DNA from: Deltaproteobacteria bacterium UBA3076 | GTDB lineage: Bacteria > Desulfobacterota > Dissulfuribacteria > Dissulfuribacterales > UBA3076 | NCBI GenBank assembly: GCA_002367355.1 | Contig: DFBQ01000087.1 | Coordinates: 1 to 21,632, forward strand | Direction: 5' to 3' | Length of the DNA stretch: 21,632 nt | Part shown: positions 1-7,813 of the stretch, piece by piece | Numbering within the stretch: position 1 is the stretch's first letter | How the letters are laid out: the number at the start of each line of letters is the position of its first letter | Position numbers and translations under genes: made by a program | Notes under the pieces: generated by a model | The model's database searches: none | What the model was told of the DNA's origin: nothing | Seen by the model: only the letters and a program-made list of their open reading frames with translations

Positions 1-2
1 CC

Positions 3-398
3 ATATTCCCTCAATTACATGTTGTTTATCCAGGGACAACACATTATCGGATAGGCGTCGCAGAACGAAGATTCGCTGCAGATGTATTTGAGGCGTTTAC
101 AGAATGGGAGAGCCAAGAACTTCCGATTCTATTCTGGCTTGGCGAGCATTTCGCCCACGGAACCGGCGGCATTCCCGAAGGGATAATGAAATCAGAACTC
201 CTGCGCGCTGACCGTTTCGAGGTAGATAGCACTGCTGTTTTTCGCATACTGGACACCTTGAGAACGATAGACAGACTTTCGGGGATAAACGTGTTTCATT
301 ACGGCAAATACATCGTCCCAAAGCCTTCTATCGCATTTGGGGTCCATTCGCTCAACGAAAGACGGGCAGAAGCAGAAAAGAAAGGAGCGGTTCTATGA
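3..398 (+). CDS. Unrecognised protein, C-terminal part (5' end outside window)
   Basis: This frame is open from the first bases of the window to a TGA at 396-398, giving about 131 residues, so the start lies upstream of the window. The first ATG (186) is internal to the open frame and is unlikely to be the true start. The visible sequence is soluble-looking, with aromatic stretches such as FWLGEHFAHGTGG, no membrane segment and a charged tail (NERRAEAEKKG). I do not recognise a family. Its stop overlaps the start of the binding-protein gene as ATGA (395-398), so it is almost certainly translationally coupled to the ABC transporter genes and belongs to the same operon. Its role in that cassette is unknown. 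Confidence 0.7.
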   Translation: MFPQLHVVYPGTTHYRIGVAERRFAADVFEAFTEWESQELPILFWLGEHFAHGTGGIPEGIMKSELLRADRFEVDSTAVFRILDTLRTIDRLSGINVFHYGKYIVPKPSIAFGVHSLNERRAEAEKKGAVL

Positions 399-1378
399 AG
401 AAATGGTCAGTCGCGTTATTGGTGATTGTCGTAATTGGGGCCGCCGCGTTCTTTGCCTTGAGAGTCCACAATACACCCGAAGGTATGCGGGTCATTGCTA
501 TTGCAAACCTAATGTCGCACCCCATTCTCGACACTGTGCAGGAGAACCTTCTGGCGGAGCTGAAACGAGAGGGGTACGAGGATGGCAAGAACGTTCGGAT
601 TATCCTGCGAAACGCAAACGGTCAGATGCAGGTGGTTCCAAGCATTGCCAATGAATTAGTTGCCCAAGACTCCGACATCATTATCGCGATAACCACGCCG
701 ATGTCCCAGGCCGTGAAGAAAGTTGCTCAATGCCCGGTAGTATTCGGAGCCGTTACTGATCCTGTAGGTGCGGGGCTTATAGCCTCTCTCGATCAAGGCG
801 AGGAGATGATAACGGGTACAAGCGATGCTGTTCCTTATGATGAGCAACTTCGATTGATACGACGCATCACGCCAAACGTGAAGCGGTTGGGTGTCCTCTT
901 CAATCCGGGAGAGGCTGCTTCACAATACGGAATCAAACAACTCCGTAAATTTGCTCCTGATTTTGGGTTTACCCTAATCGAGGGGCCTGTAAGTTCCACT
1001 GGAGATGTTTACCCTGTCGCCCAAAACCTCGCACATAGGGTTGACGCCATCCTGATTTCCACGGACAACACTGTGGCAGCAGGCATAGCAGCGGCAGTGA
1101 AGGTCGCAACCGAGCATAAGGTCCCCCTCTATGCTTGCGATAGCGGATCAATCGAGAAGGGAGCCCTTGCTGCCGTGTCTGCAGGGTACGCGCAGGTGGG
1201 AATTGATACTGGCAAGCTCGCAGTTCGAGTACTCAAGGGGGAGCGGGGCATCCCTTCGGTTACAGCCAAGGGTTCAGAGGTTTACATTAACAAGAAGGCT
1301 GCTGAGATGATGGGGGTAAGCGTTCCTAACGAGATCATCCAGAATGCAACGAAGGTCTATAAAGAGATAAAGGAATGA
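395..1378 (+). CDS. ABC transporter substrate-binding protein (TrpX-like, PF04392 type)
   Basis: This 327-residue protein starts with a positively charged Lys-Lys and a hydrophobic segment (residues 5-22, ALLVIVVIGAAAFFAL) with no lipobox cysteine, so it is probably membrane-anchored or exported facing the periplasm. The rest reads as a type-1 periplasmic-binding fold typical of the uncharacterised ABC binding-protein family related to TrpX: repeated patterns such as DSDIIIAITTPMSQA, CPVVFGAVTDPVGAGL, VKRLGVLFNPGE, VDAILISTDNTVAAG and GSEVYINKKAAEMMGV. Family members bind small ligands such as amino acids, but the ligand cannot be told from sequence. The start ATG overlaps the previous stop (ATGA), and the end overlaps the permease start in the same way. 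Because the downstream genes encode a sensor and a regulator, this protein could deliver ligand information rather than serve nutrition only; that is inference. Confidence 0.9.
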   Translation: MKKWSVALLVIVVIGAAAFFALRVHNTPEGMRVIAIANLMSHPILDTVQENLLAELKREGYEDGKNVRIILRNANGQMQVVPSIANELVAQDSDIIIAITTPMSQAVKKVAQCPVVFGAVTDPVGAGLIASLDQGEEMITGTSDAVPYDEQLRLIRRITPNVKRLGVLFNPGEAASQYGIKQLRKFAPDFGFTLIEGPVSSTGDVYPVAQNLAHRVDAILISTDNTVAAGIAAAVKVATEHKVPLYACDSGSIEKGALAAVSAGYAQVGIDTGKLAVRVLKGERGIPSVTAKGSEVYINKKAAEMMGVSVPNEIIQNATKVYKEIKE

Positions 1379-2283
1379 GCATGTTGGTACCGCTAGACAT
1401 TGGCCTCATAATGGGCCTGCTCTTGGCCTGGGCGGTGATGGCTCTCGCGTTAGCGTTCCGTTTGTTGGACTTTCCAGACTTAACGGTTGAGGGCTCTCTG
1501 CCTCTGGGTGCTGCGGTTTTTGCCATTCTGCACAAGAGTGGCGCGTCTATGCCTGTGGCAATGGTGTACGCGATTCTGTCTGGCGGTGTGGCTGGCGCTC
1601 TCACGGGCTTCATCCATATTCGCTTCAAGCTGAACAAGTTCCTGGCAGGAATCATAGTCGTTGCCATCACCTATTCTCTGAGCCTGAGAATCATGGGGGC
1701 ATCAAACATTGGGCTGCTCCAAGCGACCAGCGTCTTCGATTTCGTTGAACCGTTGAACACGGCTTTTCCCGAAAGTTTCCATTTCGGGACCATTGTCTTG
1801 CTCGTAGCCTTTCTCATCCTTGGATCATTCCTGATCCTTTACGGTCTTTCGACTCGCTATGGTATCAGGCTCCGGGTCGCTGGGTCGAACCCCGACTACG
1901 CCAAGGCTCTTGGAATTAACGTGCCAATGAATGTCATTGCGGGACTGGCCATCACCAACTGCCTTGCCGCTTTCTCTGGAGTGCTCTTGTCGATGCACCA
2001 AGGCTTCGCTGATATCAGTATGGGTCAAGGGGTGCTGATCCTGGCCCTCGCGGCGATGACCATCGGAGAACGGCTTTTACCAGAAAAGCACTTGCCCTTC
2101 CATGTTTTTGTCCTCTGCGCAGCCATTTTGGGGAGCATTGCCTATCAGGTGTTGGTCGCATACGCTGTCCGCGCAGGACTTGCAGCAACTGACCTCAAGC
2201 TCGCTACCGCAATCATGGTGCTTTTGGTAGTCGCATTCCGAGTATCTCGTAATGGGGATCTTCTCGCGGAGGCACACCAATGA
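1375..2283 (+). CDS. ABC transporter permease (TrpY-like, BPD_transp_2 type)
   Basis: This 302-residue integral membrane protein has about nine hydrophobic segments, for example near residues 8-28, 60-85, 90-112, 137-160, 182-206, 211-230 and 240-265. The central loop contains a permease-type coupling motif (LRVAGSNPDYAKALGIN), which in this family contacts the ATPase. It would form the inner-membrane channel of the importer with the binding protein and ATPase on either side. The ATG overlaps the preceding TGA as ATGA and the gene ends in a matching ATGA with the ATPase gene, so the three components are expected in fixed ratio from one message. Length and layout are normal for this family. 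The substrate is not determinable. Confidence 0.9.
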   Translation: MSMLVPLDIGLIMGLLLAWAVMALALAFRLLDFPDLTVEGSLPLGAAVFAILHKSGASMPVAMVYAILSGGVAGALTGFIHIRFKLNKFLAGIIVVAITYSLSLRIMGASNIGLLQATSVFDFVEPLNTAFPESFHFGTIVLLVAFLILGSFLILYGLSTRYGIRLRVAGSNPDYAKALGINVPMNVIAGLAITNCLAAFSGVLLSMHQGFADISMGQGVLILALAAMTIGERLLPEKHLPFHVFVLCAAILGSIAYQVLVAYAVRAGLAATDLKLATAIMVLLVVAFRVSRNGDLLAEAHQ

Positions 2284-3053
2284 GCACGCACAAAGGCACC
2301 ATCGAGATAAAGGGCCTTACCGTCACGTTTTCCCGTTGGAGGCAGACCGTCAAGGCCATTGAAGGAGTCAACCTCACTGTGCCAGCGGGCCAATGGATGG
2401 TAGTTGTTGGCCATAATGGATCAGGGAAGTCGACACTACTCAGGGCCATCAGTGGACTACTGACACCCAATGGGGGCGAGATAAGAATAGACGGTGATAG
2501 CTTGGGCGGGCTCTCCTCCGCTCAAGTGGCGGAACGTGTGTTTCATGTACACCAAGATCCGCTTCTCGGTACGGCCCCAACCCTAACCCTCTTCGAGAAC
2601 CTTTTTGTTGCTGACGCTGCCGCACAGAACGGCGGAGCATCGCGTAATGATCTTCTTGACAAATACAGCGATCTCCTGCGACCGCTTGGGTTGGCTGACC
2701 GTTTGAAGCAACTGGCAAGATATCTTTCTGGGGGGGAGCGTCAGCTCCTGGCCCTTACCGTAGCTCGTCTCAGGCCCGCAGCCGTGATGCTACTGGATGA
2801 ACCTTTAGCGGCTCTGGACCCAGTAAAGGCGGAGCTCTGTCTTGAGCAGATCAAAGCCCTTAACGACGAAGGGAAAACTATCCTGCAAGTTACACACGAC
2901 CCAAATCTCGCCATCTCGGCTGGCGACCGAACACTCGTGCTTCGTCAAGGTCGGTTTGCGTACGACGAAGTTGGTGATAGGCGGGAAGCAGATTCGCTAC
3001 GCAAAGCTTGGTCGCTGGATGCTGGCGGAGGAATCTCTATATGGAAGAAGTGA
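2280..3053 (+). CDS. ABC transporter ATP-binding protein (TrpZ-like)
   Basis: This 257-residue cytoplasmic ATPase powers the importer encoded just upstream. Key motifs are all present and canonical: Walker A GHNGSGKST (about residues 44-52), a Q-loop near HVHQDPLLGT, the ABC signature LSGGERQ, Walker B VMLLDEP with the catalytic glutamate, a D-loop (AALD) and the H-loop histidine in VTHDP. Length is typical. It starts in an ATGA overlap with the permease, and its last 13 bases overlap the start of the next gene (ATG 3041). The protein looks fully functional. Unlike TrpZ-like genes in simple transporter operons, it continues directly into sensor and regulator genes. Confidence 0.93.
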   Translation: MSTHKGTIEIKGLTVTFSRWRQTVKAIEGVNLTVPAGQWMVVVGHNGSGKSTLLRAISGLLTPNGGEIRIDGDSLGGLSSAQVAERVFHVHQDPLLGTAPTLTLFENLFVADAAAQNGGASRNDLLDKYSDLLRPLGLADRLKQLARYLSGGERQLLALTVARLRPAAVMLLDEPLAALDPVKAELCLEQIKALNDEGKTILQVTHDPNLAISAGDRTLVLRQGRFAYDEVGDRREADSLRKAWSLDAGGGISIWKK

Positions 3054-4189
3054 GGGCAACCACTGTTGATTCAGCACTGAGGGACCGCATAAGAAAAATA
3101 CGGTCAGAACTCATTAGTTCTTGTTTTGGTTTGCACGACAAAGAGACGTTCTTGTTTAGTTTTCTCGATTACCTTCATCTTCTCTTTCAACCAACGCCGG
3201 AGTCACCTCTTGCATTCTCGCTTTGGCGGGGCGACCAATGTGTATATTCCTCCTTTCGTGATCTCTACTATACCACCGACCCCTACACACTGCATCAGAA
3301 ACAGCTCAGTCCTCCTTCCCGAGGAATTCGCATACTTGAGGAGCGAGACTTCTGGCTTGCAGTCCACAAGGTGGACACAATGGCACTTGGGGAACTTGAA
3401 AAGAAGAGGGCAACCAGCAGTCTTGATCTATCGGGCAAGCAGCTTCAGGAGAAAATACTGCCGATTGCAGATAGACAATACCTCGATCAAGCATTTTTGC
3501 TGCTACGTTCCAAGGAAAAGAACTTTGGAACGCGACTTGATGACATTCCTCGTTACAAGGAGTTGCTCGTAAGTTCTTTGGAGAAGCCTTCGCGGTCGAC
3601 ATATCCTATTAGCTGCGCAGCTGAAGGCATAAAGGACTTGAACTACCAGCTAAAGATGGCGCCTCTTCTCGAGTCATTTCGTGATGTTCTCGACGAAGTG
3701 TTTGTCGAAATGAATACCGGCCTCTTTGAAAACCACCATCCTAAGCTCGGGAATATATTCTGTGTCGTAAGGACAATTCAATCAAATGAGATGCGCCTGG
3801 ATAGCTTTCCATATACTGCCGGTTTGTTGTTGTCCTCAAGGCAGCGGGAGATGTTTAAGAGATGGTGTTATAGCGGTTGCGAGAAAACGAAATGCCAACT
3901 TGGATTGGCACCGGATGCTAATTGCCTAGACTACTTTGAGGCACCTCTTGGGTTACGTTCACGGTCCGCTGCCGACGTGACCTTTTGCTCTGGCATCATT
4001 GATTTTGGGCGGCAGCCTAATGATGGGGTATGGGATCGGGTCGATGAGACGGACGACGTAGAACAATGTCGCGTCAAAGTAGAGCGTTGTGTTTATCCTC
4101 AGGAGCCGTTGCAGCCAAACAGTTCACAGAACCAACATCCCGCCCCATCGCTCTATTACGTTCCGGTTCATGTCAATGGTATACCCTAG
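3041..4189 (+). CDS. Sensor-like protein with cysteine cluster, N-terminal half of an amber-split sensor kinase
   Basis: This ORF encodes 382 residues from ATG 3041, chosen over an upstream GTG because GGAGG sits a suitable distance before it and the ATG overlaps the ATPase end. I do not recognise a named domain. A distinctive cluster, RWCYSGCEKTKCQLG followed by ANC, gives spacing C-x3-C-x4-C-x9-C (bases about 3863-3925) and could bind a metal or Fe-S centre. The N-terminal part is rich in aromatic residues and has no membrane segments, so it is probably cytoplasmic. It ends in a beta-strand-like run (SLYYVPVHVNGIP) cut by TAG. The kinase-like ORF that follows is in the same frame and resumes with another hydrophobic strand, so this is probably the N-terminal half of one protein. 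Function as a sensor is inferred from position. Confidence 0.75.
   Translation: MEEVRATTVDSALRDRIRKIRSELISSCFGLHDKETFLFSFLDYLHLLFQPTPESPLAFSLWRGDQCVYSSFRDLYYTTDPYTLHQKQLSPPSRGIRILEERDFWLAVHKVDTMALGELEKKRATSSLDLSGKQLQEKILPIADRQYLDQAFLLLRSKEKNFGTRLDDIPRYKELLVSSLEKPSRSTYPISCAAEGIKDLNYQLKMAPLLESFRDVLDEVFVEMNTGLFENHHPKLGNIFCVVRTIQSNEMRLDSFPYTAGLLLSSRQREMFKRWCYSGCEKTKCQLGLAPDANCLDYFEAPLGLRSRSAADVTFCSGIIDFGRQPNDGVWDRVDETDDVEQCRVKVERCVYPQEPLQPNSSQNQHPAPSLYYVPVHVNGIP
4187..4189 (+). other. In-frame amber codon splitting the sensor kinase
   Basis: TAG at 4187-4189 is the only stop between ATG 3041 and the TGA at 5420-5422, a span of 794 codons. Every other junction visible in this operon is an overlap; this one is not, and the downstream ORF lacks a ribosome-binding site. 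The context GIP-TAG-IVLFTF would read smoothly with one amino acid in place of the stop. A TGG (Trp) to TAG change is the simplest explanation. Confidence 0.7.
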
Positions 4190-4192
4190 ATT

Positions 4193-5422
4193 GTGCTTTT
4201 TACCTTTACGCTGTCCCCCTCGACTACAGAAAGAGATCGTACGCGATGGGAACACAACTTCACTTTCTACCGCAAGGCAACCCAGAAGGCACTTTCGTAT
4301 CTACGATGGCGCGCAGAAGAGACCTATCTGGCTGAACTTGTGTCCTCCGCATTTGGGCAGAGCGTTAGCTGGCAACTGCCCCCTTCAGAGATACAGAAAC
4401 GAGTCAATGACGTTTGGCATATCGCGGCACGGGTCTTCCCATTTCCAAGGTTCACCTTACATTCTATGAACTCCGCTTCTGACGAAATGCGCGGCAGTTT
4501 TGCACCATTACCGAGGATTCCAGGAAGGGTTGAGCACTGGGGAGTTCGAGTTGACACCGAGGTCACCTATTATGGAAAGCGACAGGTTGAGTGGGGAAAA
4601 GTAAATCCGGAGAGGCTTCTTCGGAAACTCACGCGCCTGATGGCTTCACAGATCAGCACATGGGAACGTCTTAGTGGCGCTGAATCCACGCGAGCCGCAG
4701 CTTATTCAGCACACTTGCTTAAAACGCCCATTAACGAGCTTTCTGACCGTGTGAACATGTTGCCGGATGATGAAGATAGGAGGGCTTTGTCCCTTTTAGT
4801 CGACGGATTGCACGAGTTTACTACATTTGCTATGGCAACGATTAATAAGCGTCGGTGGAGTTCTCTTCAGGAAAGCATGAGGTCTTTGCCCGCGGCAGAG
4901 TATGTTCGATTCCTAAATGACCAGGTAAGATGCAGTCTCGCGACACTCGCAAACAAGAGAATATTCGGCGATTCCGACACGGAAGCGGTTGCACGGAAGT
5001 TGCTCCAGAGTAGTGATGTTGTGCGAATAGGTCAGGGATGGGACACTATGCTGGGTATGATAACATATCACCCCCTGCAAACGAGAGCCATATTGATAGA
5101 GGCAACGGCGAATGCTCTATTTGGACTTGTGAATACCGACCTATATTGCTCTATCAAGCTGTTACTGCCCAGATCGCGAAATGTTTCCATGGAATTCGTT
5201 AACTCGACGCCTCGTAGTCCAAACGAGGTTGATCTTGATATTGAAAGAGCCAATGGTGGCAGCGCTGATCTATTAGGAATAACGAACATACGTCAAGCAT
5301 GTGAAGCACTGGGATTCCCAGCACCAAGATGGTTCCGTGACCGTAGTCCCAATGAATATACGGCGATGGGCCTTCAAGTAGTAATTGGAAAATATCGAGA
5401 CAACACGGAGGCTGTACCATGA
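4193..5422 (+). CDS. Histidine-kinase-like protein (degenerate), C-terminal half of an amber-split sensor kinase
   Basis: From the GTG at 4193 this gives 409 residues, but no ribosome-binding site precedes it and the frame is continuous with the previous ORF except for TAG 4187-4189. Around residues 171-181 the sequence AHLLKTPINEL matches a kinase H-box, with His174 the likely phosphorylation site. Around 300-313 LIEATANALFGLVN resembles an N-box, and around 360-374 LGITNIRQACEALGF resembles the G2 region of a HATPase domain. The usual DxGxG box is not evident, so ATP binding may be weak or lost. The last four bases overlap the regulator start (ATGA), which points to a cognate pair with the receiver-like domain there. 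Partnership with the regulator is inferred from context. Confidence 0.75.
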   Translation: MLFTFTLSPSTTERDRTRWEHNFTFYRKATQKALSYLRWRAEETYLAELVSSAFGQSVSWQLPPSEIQKRVNDVWHIAARVFPFPRFTLHSMNSASDEMRGSFAPLPRIPGRVEHWGVRVDTEVTYYGKRQVEWGKVNPERLLRKLTRLMASQISTWERLSGAESTRAAAYSAHLLKTPINELSDRVNMLPDDEDRRALSLLVDGLHEFTTFAMATINKRRWSSLQESMRSLPAAEYVRFLNDQVRCSLATLANKRIFGDSDTEAVARKLLQSSDVVRIGQGWDTMLGMITYHPLQTRAILIEATANALFGLVNTDLYCSIKLLLPRSRNVSMEFVNSTPRSPNEVDLDIERANGGSADLLGITNIRQACEALGFPAPRWFRDRSPNEYTAMGLQVVIGKYRDNTEAVP

Positions 5423-7179
5423 AGAAAAGAGATACCGCCGACGTGCGAATTCTTGTATTAGACGACAAGATAAAGAGCGCTTCCGGGGTTATTTCCAAGT
5501 GCCTACAAACCTATGTAGGCGAGCAAGTACGGTTGCCATCGCTAGGAACTTTGGAAGGCAAGGAAAGTGAAAGAATACCTCTCATAGGCTTTGTAGAGTC
5601 CGAGGTATCGATATCTTTTACATGCAATAAGCCTAGTGAGAGGGATGCCAAAGACATAGTTCGAAAGATCGAAGCAGGCATGTATACTGGAGTATTCGAT
5701 CTCGTGCTACTGGATGATCAGTGGCCGCCATATGACTTTGGCGGACAGGATCTTCTTCTTGAGACGATTTACAAACACCTTCCTGGCCATGTCGAAGAAC
5801 TCCCTCTTATTGCCCTCTTTACGCAACACTGGGATGATGATCGACTCCAGCGGTTCTTCAGACTTGTCCACGAGAAGCGCTTGAATTGGAACAGGCTGAT
5901 TCCATGTGACAAGGGTGACAAGCTCCAGCTTCTACATATTCTGTCTAGAACACTGACCACTAAGAGCATTGCGCTGGAGCGAACCGAGGAGAAACGCAAG
6001 ACCGTTGTTCTGACTCGGCGTGCAAAGGTCCACGGAATCAGCCTGGATACGCCTCTTCTCAAGTTGAGTAAGTATGGTGATATAATTGGAGAATCCCCGC
6101 AAATCCAGGAAGTGTTTGGGCTTATTCAGAAGGCTGGACCGGATAACTGTGCGGTACTTATTAGAGGGGAGACCGGTACAGGTAAGGAGTTGGTGGCAAA
6201 GGCAATTCACAATGCCAGTAAGAGGAGGGACAAGGCATACGTTCCCGTGAATATCACGGCACAACCAGACACTCTGATCGACACATTCTTGTTTGGTACG
6301 GAAGCGGGACCAGGTATGGGGCCAGCCAGACAGGACAAGCATGGTGTAGCCGATGCCGCAGACGGGGGAACTCTGTTCTTGGATGAAATTGGAGATCTCA
6401 AGTTGGGTCTGCAGGCTAAGCTGTTACGCTTTGTAGACTTAGGAGAGTTCTACAGGTCGGCCGGGAATAAAAAAGTCGTTGTAGATGTGCGATTTGTGTC
6501 CGCCACAAATCGAAACATCGAAGCAATGATCCAGAATGGAGAATTCCGAGAGGATCTATTTTATCGGCTCAATGACCTGCCAATTCACCTTCCCCCCCTG
6601 CGAGAGAGGCAGGAGGATATCCCACTTCTCATAAGATATTTCATTAATCAGTCTATGGTGAAAAATGGCAAGACCTCGATCAAGCATATCTCAGATGATG
6701 CGATGGCACGCCTGATAAACAATCGATGGCCGGATAATGTGAGGGGGCTTCGGAACTGCATCAAGAGAGCTGTATTGCTCTGCGAAAGCGATACCATCGG
6801 CGTTAACGACCTGCACCTGGAGCAGATATCTCCAGCAGGCGTTTCTGGGGCAGACAGATGGGAATTTCAGGACTTTGTCAGCCGTGGTCTTGTTGTAAGA
6901 AAGAATGATAAGGAGCAAATACAATACTGGTTGCTATATATCATGACGCATCCCTCAGGCAACGAAGTAACAGATTTGGATATCATCAGGCTTTGGCCGG
7001 AGGTATCAAGCGGAGACAAGGAAGTCGCTCAGAAAGCAAAAAGCGCAGTTTCAAGTGCTTTTTCACGTTTAAGAAAAATGCTGCAGGAAAATTCGAACTG
7101 TGGGTGGATGCTGCCAAAGGGCTCTAGGCGTCTTGAACCAAGCTGTCCACCAGCGCCGTCAAGGAGAAATCGACCCTGA
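5419..7179 (+). CDS. NtrC-like AAA+ response regulator lacking the GAFTGA loop
   Basis: This 586-residue protein has three parts. Residues 8-185 look like a receiver domain: acidic pair in ILVLDDK (15-16), probable phospho-aspartate in DLVLLDDQW (99), Thr135 and Lys165. Residues 218-470 form an NtrC-type AAA+ domain: Walker A GETGTGKE (250-257), Walker B GGTLFLDEIGDL (317-328), sensor I SATNR (361-365), arginine-finger region REDLFYRL (378-384) and WPDNVRGLRN (438-447). The loop that should read GAFTGA is replaced by EAGPGMGPARQDK (295-307), so sigma-54 contact is probably lost. The C terminus lacks a Fis-type HTH; instead AFSRLRKMLQENSNCGWMLPKGSRRL (about 547-572) resembles the recognition helix and wing of a winged-helix DNA-binding domain. 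The gene begins in an ATGA overlap with the kinase-like gene. Function as a sigma-54-independent regulator or remodelling ATPase is inference. Confidence 0.85.
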   Translation: MKKRDTADVRILVLDDKIKSASGVISKCLQTYVGEQVRLPSLGTLEGKESERIPLIGFVESEVSISFTCNKPSERDAKDIVRKIEAGMYTGVFDLVLLDDQWPPYDFGGQDLLLETIYKHLPGHVEELPLIALFTQHWDDDRLQRFFRLVHEKRLNWNRLIPCDKGDKLQLLHILSRTLTTKSIALERTEEKRKTVVLTRRAKVHGISLDTPLLKLSKYGDIIGESPQIQEVFGLIQKAGPDNCAVLIRGETGTGKELVAKAIHNASKRRDKAYVPVNITAQPDTLIDTFLFGTEAGPGMGPARQDKHGVADAADGGTLFLDEIGDLKLGLQAKLLRFVDLGEFYRSAGNKKVVVDVRFVSATNRNIEAMIQNGEFREDLFYRLNDLPIHLPPLRERQEDIPLLIRYFINQSMVKNGKTSIKHISDDAMARLINNRWPDNVRGLRNCIKRAVLLCESDTIGVNDLHLEQISPAGVSGADRWEFQDFVSRGLVVRKNDKEQIQYWLLYIMTHPSGNEVTDLDIIRLWPEVSSGDKEVAQKAKSAVSSAFSRLRKMLQENSNCGWMLPKGSRRLEPSCPPAPSRRNRP

Positions 7180-7210
7180 CGCCGCTTCCGGTTCGCCGGG
7201 AACGGCCTGG

Positions 7211-7236
7211 AATTTAGGGGACTGAATTTAGGGGAC
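7211..7236 (+). repeat. Short direct repeat upstream of RAYT remnant
   Basis: AATTTAGGGGAC occurs twice, at 7211-7222 and 7225-7236, just upstream of the RAYT gene start. A third partial echo (GGGACGGAATT) follows. Such short repeats next to RAYT genes are often the sequences the transposase family acts on, but this is not shown here. Confidence 0.5.
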
Positions 7237-7262
7237 GGGACGGAATTGGTTTAGTAATTTAA

Positions 7263-7291
7263 TTGATGTTGATTTGGCGAATTGCTATCAT
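7263..7291 (+). promoter_or_regulatory. Candidate promoter of RAYT remnant
   Basis: TTGATG (7263-7268), a 17-bp spacer and TATCAT (7286-7291) form a sigma-70-like promoter. The RAYT ATG is at 7298, six bases past the -10 box, so transcription would begin at or next to the start codon. Confidence 0.45.
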
Positions 7292-7297
7292 GGTGGC

Positions 7298-7504
7298 ATG
7301 CCTCGACACAGACGACTCAATATGCCCGGTGCGTTTAATCATGTCATCACCAAGGGTTTGAATCGCCAAGATATCTTTCTTGACGACTGCGACCGGAATG
7401 ACTTTCTTGGTCGACTTGAAAAGAATCTTTCCAAAAATGATCGGTTCCAGGTTCAGGGTTCAGAGTTCAAAGGTTATAGTCTACTGATATCCTTAACTTT
7501 ATGA
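7298..7504 (+). pseudogene. RAYT (Y1_Tnp, IS200-like) transposase, N-terminal fragment
   Basis: From ATG 7298 the protein begins MPRHRRLNMPGAFNHVITKG and continues NRQDIFLDDCDRNDFLGRLEKNL, which is the characteristic start of REP-associated tyrosine transposases (family length usually about 200-330 residues). After about base 7437 the similarity stops and the frame runs into a low-complexity stretch of TTCAGGGTTCAGAGTTC type before TGA 7502-7504. The catalytic HUH motif and the tyrosine are missing, so the fragment is dead. The upstream TTG at 7274 is not a plausible start. Further pieces of the same kind of gene lie at 7757-7813 and 7961-8098. Confidence 0.8.
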
Positions 7505-7756
7505 CACAATGCTCAGATTAAACTCTTTCACCCAATGGGTGAAACATAACATTCGCCCCTATTGATGCGTTATCCTTTTGTTAACAGCCAGTTAGGGCTT
7601 TTCAACCGTGAACGTTGAACGTTGAACCGCTCAACCCAGGTCTTTCTTTGACTAGCTGCAGGTGTTGCTTATCCGCACAAGTAATAGACCCCTTGGGGAT
7701 CTGATGCGGAAAGTTCTCACGGGTGATGCAATTTCCTTTTTCGGTATTTGAAGTGC
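7505..7756. other. Non-coding interval with a small palindrome and GAACGTT repeats
   Basis: No gene is supported here. It contains an 8-bp inverted repeat with a 3-base centre (TTTCACCC-AAT-GGGTGAAA, 7526-7544) and a short tandem GTGAACGTTGAACGTTGAAC run near 7606-7625. The first could be a REP-like hairpin. It is not followed by a T-run, so it is not an obvious terminator. Confidence 0.5.
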
Positions 7757-7813
7757 ATAATCCGGGTTAACCGTCGGCACGGTTATCTCTACCAGAACCG
7801 CTACCCCAGTTAA
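7757..7813 (+). pseudogene. RAYT transposase, internal fragment
   Basis: In one frame bases 7769-7804 read NRRHGYLYQNRY, the conserved internal motif of RAYT proteins (commonly NRRHxRxGHLFQGRYK). The next codons are Pro, Ser and a stop, because a foreign 106-bp sequence begins at 7805. The coding signal resumes at 7911 with KSIVC, exactly what should follow NRY in this family, so the gene was interrupted between those codons. Confidence 0.75.

Noticed and set aside
4187..4189. Genome-wide reassignment of TAG
   Set aside because: TAG ends four other normal genes in the window (11670, 17100, 17637, 18960) at positions expected for their families.
4089..4469. Overlapping +1-frame ORFs across the sensor/kinase junction, considered as evidence of a frameshift
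   Set aside because: The upstream and downstream coding frames are identical; only a TAG separates them, so no frameshift is needed.
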